Assembly: GCA_903910385.1 (NCBI GenBank)
Contig: CAIVZM010000024.1
Location: forward strand, 41,609-105,608
DNA from: an uncultured Armatimonadota bacterium
GTDB taxonomy: Bacteria; Armatimonadota; Armatimonadia; Armatimonadales; Armatimonadaceae
Reading direction: 5' to 3'
DNA: 64,000 bases
Shown here: positions 44,430 through 53,256 of the stretch, piece by piece
Layout: every line of letters begins with the position of its first letter
Numbering within the stretch: the first letter of the stretch is position 1
The notes under the pieces: generated by a model
What the model was told of the DNA's origin: nothing
What the model saw: the letters and a program-made list of their open reading frames with translations, nothing else
Database searches by the model: none
Made by a program: the position numbers and the translations under genes

Positions 44430-44855
44430 ATGCCGAATTTCCGGGATCCGAGCCTCTCCGTTATGGAACCGAATGTCCTTTCTAACTCGTTGCTGAACTC
44501 CTACATTCCTGTGCTGGTCATGGGCGTGGCAGCCATTGCGCTTGCCGCCGCGTTGATCGGTCTCAATGGAATTCTGGGGCCGTCGCGACCCAATCCGCAG
44601 AAACTTTCTCCCTATGAATGTGGTGTGACGCCCATTGGGTCTGCCCGAGAGAGATTCCCAATCAAGTTCTACCTGATTGCTATGCTATTTATCGTCTTTG
44701 ACATAGAGACGGTATTTATGTATCCCTGGGCAGTAACTTATATTCATAGCGGTGGGATGATGATTTTCAATCTTATCGAGATGCTACTTTTTGTCGGCAT
44801 ACTTTTTGTTGGTTATTACTATGTCTGGAAACGAGGGGCATTCGAGTGGGAGTAG
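44430..44855 (+). CDS. nuoA: NADH-quinone oxidoreductase subunit A
   Basis: 141-aa membrane subunit of complex I with three helices. The conserved loop [44 protein letters not shown] (about 58-101) includes the ECG and FDIE motifs of NuoA. ATG 44430 has AGGTG upstream. Its last 10 bp overlap the start of nuoB. First gene of a four-gene cluster lacking nuoE-N. Confidence 0.95.
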   Translation: MPNFRDPSLSVMEPNVLSNSLLNSYIPVLVMGVAAIALAAALIGLNGILGPSRPNPQKLSPYECGVTPIGSARERFPIKFYLIAMLFIVFDIETVFMYPWAVTYIHSGGMMIFNLIEMLLFVGILFVGYYYVWKRGAFEWE

Positions 44856-45319
44856 AAACTGACCAGCCATTTTTGCTGGCATCCGCCAACAAACTGGTAA
44901 ACTGGGCGAGGCGGAATTCACTCTGGCCTGCCACATTTGGACTTGCATGTTGCGCTATCGAGATGATGGCTTCCACCGATAGCCGATACGATCTGGCGCG
45001 ATTCGGCTCCGAGGCGTTCCGCGCTTCTCCGCGACAGGCGGATTTGATGATCGTTTCGGGACGCGTCTGCAAAAAGATGGCTCCGGTGCTACGTCAGGTC
45101 TATGACCAGATGCCCGATCCCAAATGGGTCATTGCGATGGGAGATTGCGCCAGTAATGGCGGTGTCTTCAATAACTATGCGGTGGTGCAGGGCGTCGACC
45201 AGATTGTCCCGGTGGATATTTATGTTCCCGGGTGCCCTCCGTCTCCGGATGCTCTCATTTATGCCATCATGCAATTACAGAAGAAAATTGACGGCGAGCG
45301 ATTTTCCGAGCGTTATTGA
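44846..45319 (+). CDS. nuoB: NADH-quinone oxidoreductase subunit B
   Basis: 157-aa peripheral complex I subunit holding the N2 [4Fe-4S] cluster. The four Cys ligands are in LACCAIEMM (CC), GDCASNGG and [11 protein letters not shown]. The start is GTG inside the end of nuoA. Length and motifs are standard, with no long N-terminal extension. Confidence 0.97.
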   Translation: MGVETDQPFLLASANKLVNWARRNSLWPATFGLACCAIEMMASTDSRYDLARFGSEAFRASPRQADLMIVSGRVCKKMAPVLRQVYDQMPDPKWVIAMGDCASNGGVFNNYAVVQGVDQIVPVDIYVPGCPPSPDALIYAIMQLQKKIDGERFSERY

Positions 45320-45365
45320 TTCTGACCGCTGCGGTGGCGCAACAAGAACCGACCAGTAGAAAACT

Positions 45366-45980
45366 ATGGTAGATACAGATGTCCGCTTGGGACTTTCAGG
45401 CTCGGATTTAGCGATTCGTAATCGTACGTTCAAGAATGACCTTGTCCGCATCGATGAAAGCAACCTGAATCCGGATAACTCCGTCGAGTTCGCCTCGCTC
45501 GTCGAAGCAGGCTTGACGGGTGAGATCGTTTCGGCAAGCCGATTCCGGGATCAGGACTTTTTTATCGTCAGCAAGGATCGTATCGTTGATATTCTGACAC
45601 TTCTTCGTGATCACCCGGATTGTTTGTACAATCTTGTTTCCGACATTTTTGGGGTGGATCTCTACGGGTTCGACCGTGAACCGCGTTTTGAGGTGATTTA
45701 CTCCCTTTATTCCCTCCCGAACCATCGGCGTGTCGTTATCAAAGCTCAGGTCAGCGAAGATGACCTGACCATCGATACGGTAACCGGAGTCTGGCCTGCC
45801 GCGAACTGGCCGGAACGCGAAATTTTCGACCTGTTCGGTATTACCTTCAATAATCACCCCGACCCGCGACGGATATTGATGCCGGACGACTGGATCGGTC
45901 ATCCTCTTCGTAAAGACTTCCCGCTCGGCGGCGAGGAAGTTGAATTTTCTCACAATGTGCGCGAACAGATTGTGAATTAG
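45366..45980 (+). CDS. nuoC: NADH-quinone oxidoreductase subunit C
   Basis: 204-aa complex I 30-kDa subunit. Family signatures: VSDIFGVDL, EVIYSLYSLPNHRRVVIKAQVSEDDLTIDTVTGVWPAANWPEREIFDLFGITFNNHPDPRRILMPDDW and GHPLRKDFPL. It is separate from nuoD, not fused as in E. coli. An N-terminal segment of about 40 residues is poorly conserved. 46 bp follow nuoB. Confidence 0.96.
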   Translation: MVDTDVRLGLSGSDLAIRNRTFKNDLVRIDESNLNPDNSVEFASLVEAGLTGEIVSASRFRDQDFFIVSKDRIVDILTLLRDHPDCLYNLVSDIFGVDLYGFDREPRFEVIYSLYSLPNHRRVVIKAQVSEDDLTIDTVTGVWPAANWPEREIFDLFGITFNNHPDPRRILMPDDWIGHPLRKDFPLGGEEVEFSHNVREQIVN

Positions 45981-46002
45981 CGCGGGACAAGGCAAATTAG
46001 CC

Positions 46003-47280
46003 ATGAGCATGACATTAGCGCGGATTCCGCAAAGCGAATTTAAACCGGGACAGGGAGTTCCTACAGGAATCGAACTGGAACGGTATTATGACCCTGAGAC
46101 CGATCAGGAAACGATGACCATTAACATGGGGCCATCGCATCCTTCGACACATGGGGTTTTACGTCTGGTGCTTGAGTTGGATGGTGAGACCGTCGTCAAA
46201 TGCACTCCTCATATCGGGTATCTGCATACCGGTATCGAGAAGACGATGGAAAACCTTTCCTACTATAAAGCGCTGGTGCTAACCGATCGCGAAGACTACC
46301 TCTCCAACCTCTGTAACAATCTTGCCTATTCGTTGGCGGTAGAGAAGTTGATGGATGTCGCTATCCCGATCAAGGCGCAGTATATGCGAGTATTGCTCAA
46401 TGAATTGGAGCGAATCGCCTCGCATATGATCTGGCTTGGGACACATGCGCTCGATATAGGCGCGATGAGCGTCTTCTTCTACACCTGGCAAGACCGAGAC
46501 TTAGTCCTGGAAATCAAGGAGCATCTTTCCGGCGTCCGCACAAAAACTTCGTGGATTTGTCCCGGCGGGCTTCGTGGTCCTGCGCCCACAGGTTGGATGC
46601 AGCGGGTTCAGGATTTCCTGGATTATTTTCCCAAACGCATCGAGATGTATGAGACTCTGCTGACCAACAACCCGATCTGGATTGAGCGCACGCGAGGGAT
46701 CGGTATGATAACGGCGGAGGACGCTCTGGCAATCGGGGTTACCGGCCCGACGCTTCGCGCCTCCGGCGTCGCTCTGGATTTACGCAAGCACCAACCCTAT
46801 TCTTCGTATGAAGAGTTTGATTTCGATATTGCTGTCGGTCAGGTTGGCGATGTGTACGAGCGATATCGCGTCCGTATCGAAGAACTGCGACAATCTCTCA
46901 AAATAGCCCGTCAGGCATGGGCAAAGGTGAACGCGGCAGGGGAGAACGCTCCGGTTCGATCCGCTGACCGTAAAATCGCTCCTCCTCCCCGTGAGGAACT
47001 GGATACGTCGATGGAAGCGTTGATCCACCATTTCAAACTGTATACGGAAGGTTACCACCCTCCTGTAGGCGAAGCCATTGGCGCGGTGGAAGGCCCCCGT
47101 GGTGAAAAGGCGTACTACATCGTCTCCGATGGTTCGAACAAGCCCTATCGCGTGAAAATCAAAGGACCGTCGTTTTATAACCTGCAAGCCTTGCCCCGCA
47201 TGACCGAGGGGCGGATGGTGGCGGATGTCGTCGCCATGATCGGTTCTATCGATATCGTGCTGGGAGATATCGACCGCTAG
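46003..47280 (+). CDS. nuoD: NADH-quinone oxidoreductase subunit D
   Basis: 425-aa 49-kDa subunit lining the quinone-binding site. Signatures: INMGPSHPSTHGVLRLVLELDGE, PHIGYLHTGIEKTMENLSYYKAL, RGIGMITAEDALAIGVTGPTLRASG and PVGEAIGAVEGPRGEKAYYIVSDGSNKPYRVKIKGPSF at the quinone/[4Fe-4S] face. It closes the nuoABCD group; a strong hairpin terminator follows. Confidence 0.97.
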   Translation: MSMTLARIPQSEFKPGQGVPTGIELERYYDPETDQETMTINMGPSHPSTHGVLRLVLELDGETVVKCTPHIGYLHTGIEKTMENLSYYKALVLTDREDYLSNLCNNLAYSLAVEKLMDVAIPIKAQYMRVLLNELERIASHMIWLGTHALDIGAMSVFFYTWQDRDLVLEIKEHLSGVRTKTSWICPGGLRGPAPTGWMQRVQDFLDYFPKRIEMYETLLTNNPIWIERTRGIGMITAEDALAIGVTGPTLRASGVALDLRKHQPYSSYEEFDFDIAVGQVGDVYERYRVRIEELRQSLKIARQAWAKVNAAGENAPVRSADRKIAPPPREELDTSMEALIHHFKLYTEGYHPPVGEAIGAVEGPRGEKAYYIVSDGSNKPYRVKIKGPSFYNLQALPRMTEGRMVADVVAMIGSIDIVLGDIDR

Positions 47281-47309
47281 CGCCTTTCTCCGGGCAGAAG
47301 TAAAGTACC

Positions 47310-47342
47310 AACGGGGGCGCAATTTGCGCCCCCGTTGTTTTG
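47310..47342 (+). terminator. GC-rich intrinsic terminator after nuoD
   Basis: AACGGGGGCGCAA (47310-47322) and TTGCGCCCCCGTT (47324-47336) form a long GC stem, followed by GTTTTG. It shows that nuoE-N are not in the same transcript. Confidence 0.88.
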
Positions 47343-47360
47343 TCCTGTAAGCCGCGCTCT

Positions 47361-48059
47361 TTATCCCTGTAAAGGTATTTCCAGAGGCGTCATGTCTATT
47401 CGGTCACAGGCGACGCAGTAACATCGGATTCCTTCCAGAGAATCCCCATTCAGAGCAAGAATTTCATCTGCCGGCAAAGAATTGGCATGCACATGCCCAT
47501 AAACGACCGCTTGAACTCCTGCATCTCTCAAATCAGAGATAAAGGGGTGCGGCGGATAATGTAACATGGCAATTTTCAACGGGCATGAACGGATGCGGTC
47601 TAGCATTCGGTTCAAGCGTTCGCGTTCACGCCCAATCAATGCTTCATCATGGAGCGCTTTCGGCTCTCCGGGTTGAGGGGCGTTCCACCCACGCGTCCCG
47701 GCAATGCCTATAACTCTGCCGTTATCGTCTTCGAAGATAAGAGGTGGATTACTCAGACCGGGATACGCGATAGGTTTATCGGACTCCCACCAGAAATCGT
47801 GATTGCCTTTGATACAGACTTTGAAACCGGGCAAGGCGGCGATATAGGCGAGGTCTTCCATTGCCTGACTCCGCCGCTTTGCCCAGGAAAGATCGCCGGG
47901 AAGCAATAAAATATCGTCCGTACCGACGAGGCGGCGAGCGTTTTCCGCGATTTTTTCCGGATGATTGATCCAGATATCGCCAAACTTGTCCATCGTGCGG
48001 TTGGCGTCGGAACCAAGATGTAAATCTGCAATTGCAAATATCCGGGCGTGTATCGACAT
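47361..48059 (-). CDS. Calcineurin-like metallophosphoesterase
   Basis: 232-aa dimetal phosphoesterase. Motifs in order: FAIADLHLG (D and H), LLLPGDLSW (GD), IKGNHDFWW (GNHD), LHYPPH (H) and YGHVHA (GHxH). All metal ligands are present. The LSWAKRRSQAMEDLAYIAALPG pattern belongs to a family of uncharacterised cytosolic phosphohydrolases. ATG 48059 fits the family N-terminus; an ATG at 48086 adds nine residues. Confidence 0.88.
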   Translation of the reverse strand: MSIHARIFAIADLHLGSDANRTMDKFGDIWINHPEKIAENARRLVGTDDILLLPGDLSWAKRRSQAMEDLAYIAALPGFKVCIKGNHDFWWESDKPIAYPGLSNPPLIFEDDNGRVIGIAGTRGWNAPQPGEPKALHDEALIGRERERLNRMLDRIRSCPLKIAMLHYPPHPFISDLRDAGVQAVVYGHVHANSLPADEILALNGDSLEGIRCYCVACDRIDMTPLEIPLQG

Positions 48060-48109
48060 TCGCACGATATTTATCCGGCCATTCACTGTTTTCTGTAGAC
48101 CCGGAATTT

Positions 48110-48421
48110 CTAAAGCGTGGTGTCGAATACCCGAACACGAGACCAGTATCGCTTGTTTTCCTCAATGAATTGCAGGTGGTCTGGATGGTCTTGATAGACA
48201 TCGTGACCTGCCGTATCGGCATATCCTACCAGAAGCCCGACAAGATAGTCGTTATCCACGACATCTCGGGGCGTTCCTGCCGGTTTCCCGACTTGAAAAT
48301 AGGTGACGGTCGGTATGTTCGTTAGCCAACGGCGACAACCTGTGATCAGGGCGTCCGCGTCGCCGGGTTCGGCATTCTCGCGGGGGTAAAAGTAGACTGC
48401 GTGAAAAAATCCAGTTTCCAT
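48110..48421 (-). CDS. Dabb (stress-responsive A/B barrel) domain protein
   Basis: 103-aa single-domain protein with FFHAVYFYPRENAEPGDADALITGCRRW, VTYFQVGKPAGTPRDVVDNDYLVGLLVGYAD and YQDHPDHLQFIEENKRYWSRVRVFDT, the pattern of the Dabb ferredoxin-like dimeric barrel. The biochemical function of these proteins is mostly unknown. It precedes the phosphoesterase gene on the same strand and follows the RNase P RNA gene. Confidence 0.87.
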   Translation of the reverse strand: METGFFHAVYFYPRENAEPGDADALITGCRRWLTNIPTVTYFQVGKPAGTPRDVVDNDYLVGLLVGYADTAGHDVYQDHPDHLQFIEENKRYWSRVRVFDTTL

Positions 48422-48433
48422 ATTTTCTTTCCT

Positions 48434-48806
48434 GGAGCGGGCCTGTAAGCCGGGTTCTGTCCCTCAACACCCGCAGGCGTTGTGTGTGCGGTCATCTCTC
48501 TGGGGCGTCCGTCGCCGAACGCCTCGTGCAGCCCTACCCGGAGAGTCGGCGAGCAGCGTCATTCTCTCCTGTTCGGGCCTTGCTCCCGATGGGGTTTGCC
48601 GGGCAGGTACGTCTCCGCACCCCCGGTGCGCTCTTACCGCACCATTTCACCCTTACCAAGCTGTCAGCATGCCAACGCCTGGCGGTATCTTTCTGTTGCA
48701 CTTTCCGTCGGGTCGCCCCGCCTTGCCGTTAGCAAGCATCGCGCTCTGTGGAGCCCGGACTTTCCTCAGAAGGTTTCCCCTCCGCGACCGCCCGGCCCGC
48801 TCCCGC
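48434..48806 (-). ncRNA. rnpB: RNase P RNA (type A)
   Basis: The catalytic RNA that removes tRNA 5' leaders. On the minus strand the 5' region holds GAGGAAAGTCCGGGCTCC (48750-48767), the conserved P4-side sequence, and the 3' end holds ACAGAACCCGGCTTACAG. P1 is formed by GGAGCGGGCC (48794-48803) and GGCCCGCTCC (48434-48443). About 370 nt, bacterial type A. TACAAT at 48809-48814 (minus strand) is a plausible -10. The ends are good to a few bases. Confidence 0.95.
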
Positions 48807-49018
48807 AAATTGTATCACGCAAGTTGCGCCTCGTAATCCGTACTCTCGACGAATCGGGGCTCGCCTAATGCGGTCAGCGTTATTCCGCTCCCGTGAAAGA
48901 CGAGTGTTCCGTTTGTCATGATATGGATAGAAAGAGAGGCAGGGCCGCTTGCGGGAAAGGGAATCGGTATCCGGAATCATGCAGTTCTATTGCACGCTGT
49001 TGCACGATCTGAGTCCTT

Positions 49019-49924
49019 TCACATATCCCGCTGGATAATATAGGAAGCGAAGGCGCGAAGCGGTTCTGCCCGTTCGTCGAAGTGGGATAAAGCAGAAAGA
49101 GCAGTCTGAACAGCATCCTGCGCCAGTTGCGTCGATTTTTCTAAACCGAAAAGTTTGGGGTAGGTCGCCTTATCATTCTTCAGATCAGAACCTGCCGGCT
49201 TACCCAACGTGGCATCGTCGCTGGTCACGTCCAAAATGTCGTCTATGATCTGAAAGGCGACGCCGATCTGATCACCGTAATTACGCAGAGCGTCTTCCTG
49301 ATCGACTGCGGCGCCGGAGAGGATCGCTCCGGAAAGAATAGAGGCATTGAGCAAAGCCCCGGTCTTTCGGGCATGGATAGAGCGCAGGATTTCGGGAGTG
49401 ATATCTGGACGACGTTCGTAAAGCATATCGTCCACTTGTCCGCCGACCATTCCTGCCTCACCGCAAGACTCAGCAATAAGACGAATGACACGGAACAGGC
49501 GAGCGGGATCATCACATTCTTGTTTCCCGGCAAGTACCGAGAACGCCAGCGTGTGAAGGGCGTCTCCTGCCAGGATCGCTAAGGCTTCTCCGTAAACCTT
49601 GTGCGAGGTTGGCATCCCACGGCGCAAATCATCATTATCCAGAGCGGGGAGATCATCGTGAATGAGAGAGAAGGTATGAATCATCTCTATGGCGCAGGCG
49701 ACCGGTAACACTTTCTCTGCGGTTCCGCCAACCGCTTCCGCCGCCGCCACGCACATCAGGGGACGAACACGCTTCCCGCCCGCAAAAAGCGAATACCGCA
49801 TCGCTTCATGCAGTGATGCCGGGGGCGCGTCTGCAGGCGGTGTCAGACGGTCTAAAGCCGCATTGATTTGCTGAATACGGGAAGTTGAATACGCCTGTAG
49901 GTTGAAAAACGAGGGGATGTCCAC
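49019..49924 (-). CDS. ispA: Polyprenyl diphosphate synthase (farnesyl/geranylgeranyl type)
   Basis: 301-aa prenyl transferase that elongates IPP and DMAPP to FPP or GGPP. The first Asp-rich motif is in IHDDLPALDNDDLRRGMPTSHKVYGEA (about 85-112), with the two-residue insertion of bacterial FPPS, and the second is FQIIDDILDVTSD. GGKRVRPLMC and the Lys in KND/GSDLKNDKATYPKLFG are present. Start GTG 49924 has no Shine-Dalgarno and is uncertain. It follows folD by 20 bp in the same orientation. Confidence 0.93.
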   Translation of the reverse strand: MDIPSFFNLQAYSTSRIQQINAALDRLTPPADAPPASLHEAMRYSLFAGGKRVRPLMCVAAAEAVGGTAEKVLPVACAIEMIHTFSLIHDDLPALDNDDLRRGMPTSHKVYGEALAILAGDALHTLAFSVLAGKQECDDPARLFRVIRLIAESCGEAGMVGGQVDDMLYERRPDITPEILRSIHARKTGALLNASILSGAILSGAAVDQEDALRNYGDQIGVAFQIIDDILDVTSDDATLGKPAGSDLKNDKATYPKLFGLEKSTQLAQDAVQTALSALSHFDERAEPLRAFASYIIQRDM

Positions 49925-49944
49925 GGAGGATTCGTACTGTCTTT

Positions 49945-50802
49945 CTAAGCGACGGCGCTTTCAGCGGCCTTCACGGTATTGGAGAGCAACATGGCAATAG
50001 TCATCGGGCCGACTCCCCCGGGAACTGGCGTGATTGCCGATGCGACAGCCGCGCAGGAATCGTACTCGCAATCACCGACATCATGCGTTCTTCCCGTGAC
50101 TCTGTTGTAACCCGCATCCAGAATGACTGCGCCCGGTTTGACCATTTCACCGGTAATAAATTCCGGCTTCCCGATACAGACGCAAAGAATATCCGCCTGA
50201 CGCGTAATCTCCGCCAGATTTTTGGTGCGCGAGTGACATATGGTGACAGTCGCATTCCGGTTAAGCAGAAGCAAAGACAATGGCTTACCGAGAATTACCG
50301 AACGACCGATCACGACGGCATGTTTTCCCTCAATCGGTAATTGATAGCGATCCAAAAGTTCGACCATACCGACAGGGGTGCAGGCAACAAATTCCGCTTC
50401 GCCTTTCACAAGATCGCCCAAGCTGCCACGCCCGATGCCATCCACATCTTTATCAGGGGATACAGCGGACAGAATCGCGTACTCGTCCAGACCTTTAGGC
50501 AGGGGATGTTGCACCAGAATGCCATGAATGGAAGAGTCTGCGTTGAGTGCTTGAATCGTCCGCAGTATTTGCTCCTGTGTGGCGTCTGGGCCGAATTCAT
50601 GGGCGACGGAGTGTATTCCCGCCTTTTCGCAGGCTTTGCGTTTCATTCTGACATAAGTCACGGAAGCCGGGTCTTCGCCTGCCAGAACCGCCGCCAGTCC
50701 GGGGGTGACGCCCCGTCCTTTAAGAGTGAGGGTTCGTTCTGCGACTTCGTTACGGATCGCTTTCGCAGTGGCGGTTCCATCCAGTATCAATGGTTCAGGC
50801 AT
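49945..50802 (-). CDS. folD: Methylene-THF dehydrogenase/methenyl-THF cyclohydrolase
   Basis: 285-aa bifunctional one-carbon enzyme. Signatures: the catalytic Lys/Tyr region SVTYVRMKRKACEKAGI, QHPLPKGLD, SPDKDVDGI and VIGRSVILGKPLSLLLLNRNATVTICHSRT, then TPVPGGVGPMTIAMLLSNT. Start ATG 50802 has GGAGGA upstream within the end of nusB, so the two overlap by 8 bp and are coupled. Full length. Confidence 0.97.
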   Translation of the reverse strand: MPEPLILDGTATAKAIRNEVAERTLTLKGRGVTPGLAAVLAGEDPASVTYVRMKRKACEKAGIHSVAHEFGPDATQEQILRTIQALNADSSIHGILVQHPLPKGLDEYAILSAVSPDKDVDGIGRGSLGDLVKGEAEFVACTPVGMVELLDRYQLPIEGKHAVVIGRSVILGKPLSLLLLNRNATVTICHSRTKNLAEITRQADILCVCIGKPEFITGEMVKPGAVILDAGYNRVTGRTHDVGDCEYDSCAAVASAITPVPGGVGPMTIAMLLSNTVKAAESAVA

Positions 50803-51289
50803 TTGTTTCCTCCAACTTGATATCGGTTATGGCTTCGAGTTTTCCCTCCCGATCACGCACCAAAGCGCCGAGAACCCCGTTGACGAATTTACCCGAATCC
50901 GAAGTCGAATATTTCTTCGCCAGTTCGACCGCTTCATTGACGACGGCTCCTGCAGGAGCATGGGTCACCGGGAACAGTATCTCTCCTGCCGCCATTCTCA
51001 GGATATTACGGTCAACTGCGGTCTGACGTGCTATCGGGAATCCGACAGCGAATTTATCGATCGCCTTATCGATGTCCGTTCGGTTGCGTAACGTTCCCGA
51101 AATCAGGGATCGGGCGAAATCCGCCATTGCAGGTTCCAGCGTATGCGCCGCGAAAGTCTGCTCGGTCGCTTCTTCGACGGGTTGTTTACCGACATCGACC
51201 GTGTAGAGAACGCGTAGCGCAGCCTCACGAGCGGCGCGGCGGGAACCCGGCGCAGGAGAATTGGTAGAAGGGGAAGCGGGCTTGGTCAT
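50795..51289 (-). CDS. nusB: Transcription antitermination factor NusB
   Basis: 164-aa helical RNA-binding protein for rRNA antitermination. RRAAREAALRVLYTVDVG, LISGTLRNRTDIDKAIDKF, VDRNILRMAAGEILF, PAGAVVNEAVELAKKYSTSDSGKFVNGVLGALVRD are the NusB blocks. Overlaps folD by 8 bp. Confidence 0.95.
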   Translation of the reverse strand: MTKPASPSTNSPAPGSRRAAREAALRVLYTVDVGKQPVEEATEQTFAAHTLEPAMADFARSLISGTLRNRTDIDKAIDKFAVGFPIARQTAVDRNILRMAAGEILFPVTHAPAGAVVNEAVELAKKYSTSDSGKFVNGVLGALVRDREGKLEAITDIKLEETNA

Positions 51290-51363
51290 AACGCGCTATT
51301 GTACCGCATCGACTATGCGTACATCCGATGGATGGACTCACGATTTTAAGAAAGTGAATCGTT

Positions 51364-52725
51364 CTATGCGACGAATCCCTGTTCATCCATCAACTGGGGC
51401 AGAAAAGCGGTTGAGAGCTCATTTTCTCGATACCGCTCATCGGCGAGAATCGTCTGTAGAAAGCCGGCGTTGGTCGGAATGCCCTCTACCAGCATTTCAT
51501 CTAACGCGCCGCGCATACGGGCAATCGCCTGCGCTCTATCTGGAGCCCAGACAATCACCTTGGCGAGATTGGAATCGTAAAATGGCGGCATGGTGTAGCC
51601 GGAATAAATTTGTGTATCCACCCGAACGCCCAGGCCGCCGGGAATTCGCACATGCGGCATAAGCCCCGCCGCCGGAGCAAAACCCTTCTGTGGATTCTGC
51701 GCCGTCACCCGGCACTCGATAGAATGACCGTTCCATTCCACATCTTCCTGTGCGAAAGTCAAACGTTCGCCGTTCGCGATTCTGATCTGCCACTGCACCA
51801 GATCAATTCCGGTCACTGCTTCCGTGACAGGGTGCTCCACCTGAATCCGAGTATTCATTTCCATAAAATAGAAATTTCCTTCCGGGGTATAGATGAATTC
51901 CACTGTGCCGGCATTGGCGTATCCGACCGCCGTCGCCGCTTTTACCGCCGCCGCGCCGATGCGTTGGCGCTGTTCCGGCGAAAGGGATGCTGACGGAGCC
52001 TCTTCCACGACTTTCTGATGCCGACGAGTCTGCACCGAACATTCACGTTCCCCTAAGTGGATACAAGAGCCATACTCGTCCGCCAGTATTTGCACCTCAA
52101 TATGGCGCATGGAGCGGATATACTTTTCCAGATAGACATCTGGATTTCCAAACGCTGCCGCCGCTTCGGACTGCGCGACTTTGAGGACTCGTAACAACTC
52201 ATCCTCATCTTCCACAACACGGATGCCGCGCCCGCCACCCCCCGCTGTCGCCTTGACTACAACCGGGTAACCGATTTCTGCTGCAATCCGCAGAGCATCC
52301 CCCTCATCGTTCAGGACTCCCTCGGAACCGGGAACCGTAGGGACTCCCGCCGCTTTCGCCGTTTCTCGAGCGGTCGCTTTATCGCCCATCGCTTCGATAG
52401 CGGAGACGGAAGGGCCGATAAATTTTATTCCCACAGTCGTGCAGACCTCCGCAAAAGAAGCCACTTCTGACAGGAATCCGTAACCGGGATGTATCGCTTC
52501 GGCGCCCGTGATCAATGCTGCCGACACAATGTTGGGAATGCTCATATAAGAGTCTTTTCCCGCAGGGGGACCGACGCAGACCGATTCATCCGCCAACTGA
52601 ACATGAAGCGAATCCGCATCCGCTTGCGAATAAACTGCGACTGTGCCGATTCCCATTTCACGGCATGCGCGAATAACCCGGATAGCAATTTCGCCACGGT
52701 TAGCGATAAGGATTTTCTTGAACAT
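51364..52725 (-). CDS. accC: Acetyl-CoA carboxylase, biotin carboxylase subunit
   Basis: 453-aa ATP-grasp enzyme that carboxylates biotin on the carrier protein. The N-terminal KKILIANRGEIAIRVIRACREMGI, the ATP-binding GGGGRGIRVV, the catalytic MNTRIQVEHPVTE and GHSIECRVTAQNP are all present and full length. It lies downstream of the pseudopilin gene and the AccB-like gene; the 90-bp gap leaves room for its own promoter. The partner AccB here lacks the biotin lysine, so its functional carrier must be elsewhere. Confidence 0.97.
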   Translation of the reverse strand: MFKKILIANRGEIAIRVIRACREMGIGTVAVYSQADADSLHVQLADESVCVGPPAGKDSYMSIPNIVSAALITGAEAIHPGYGFLSEVASFAEVCTTVGIKFIGPSVSAIEAMGDKATARETAKAAGVPTVPGSEGVLNDEGDALRIAAEIGYPVVVKATAGGGGRGIRVVEDEDELLRVLKVAQSEAAAAFGNPDVYLEKYIRSMRHIEVQILADEYGSCIHLGERECSVQTRRHQKVVEEAPSASLSPEQRQRIGAAAVKAATAVGYANAGTVEFIYTPEGNFYFMEMNTRIQVEHPVTEAVTGIDLVQWQIRIANGERLTFAQEDVEWNGHSIECRVTAQNPQKGFAPAAGLMPHVRIPGGLGVRVDTQIYSGYTMPPFYDSNLAKVIVWAPDRAQAIARMRGALDEMLVEGIPTNAGFLQTILADERYRENELSTAFLPQLMDEQGFVA

Positions 52726-52815
52726 TTTAGATGATGCGACTTACTGAATGAGCGGTCGTTGGTGACGATATGAGTGATGATCGAGAAGTGAAATGGTTCT
52801 TGATAGGGGAAAAGA

Positions 52816-53256
52816 TTATTTACCGACTCCCGGCAATGTTAGTCCGCCGCCGAGACTATCGGGGCCATTGGACTGCCCGGTGGAGTTACCAACGACGCCG
52901 GTTTGCGGATCATAGGTCAGTGGTTGCTTCGTCACCGGGTCTAACAGCATTTCACCTGTGACGCCATATTTCTGTAAGGACGCCAGATCAGGCGGATTTT
53001 GACCATCGTTATCCTGTCGGTACATGGAAATCGCAAGATTGATCTGACCAATATACGAAACGCCCGCAACCTGTTGCGCACGTTCCTTCGGCGACGCTAT
53101 ATGTTTGCCCTTGCTATCAGTTCCGCCGAGGTAGCGGGGCAAGAGGAACGCCATCAGCAGGGCGATAATGGCGACGACGATCAATATCTCGATCAAGCTG
53201 AAGGCTCGCCGACGAGCGGAGATGAAGGATACTTTATGACTGGCGACCGAGATCAT
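52816..53256 (-). CDS. Type II/IV pseudopilin (GspG-like)
   Basis: 146-aa prepilin-like protein. A basic leader precedes the cleavage site A|FSLIEILIVVAIIALLMAFLLP at about residue 19, with the invariant Glu at +5. The C-terminal domain has YRQDNDGQNPPDLASLQKYGVT as in major pseudopilins. The start overlaps the upstream AccB-like gene by four bases (ATGA), and GGAGG is upstream, so the pair is coupled. Its cargo and secretion system are not in the window. Confidence 0.88.
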   Translation of the reverse strand: MISVASHKVSFISARRRAFSLIEILIVVAIIALLMAFLLPRYLGGTDSKGKHIASPKERAQQVAGVSYIGQINLAISMYRQDNDGQNPPDLASLQKYGVTGEMLLDPVTKQPLTYDPQTGVVGNSTGQSNGPDSLGGGLTLPGVGK

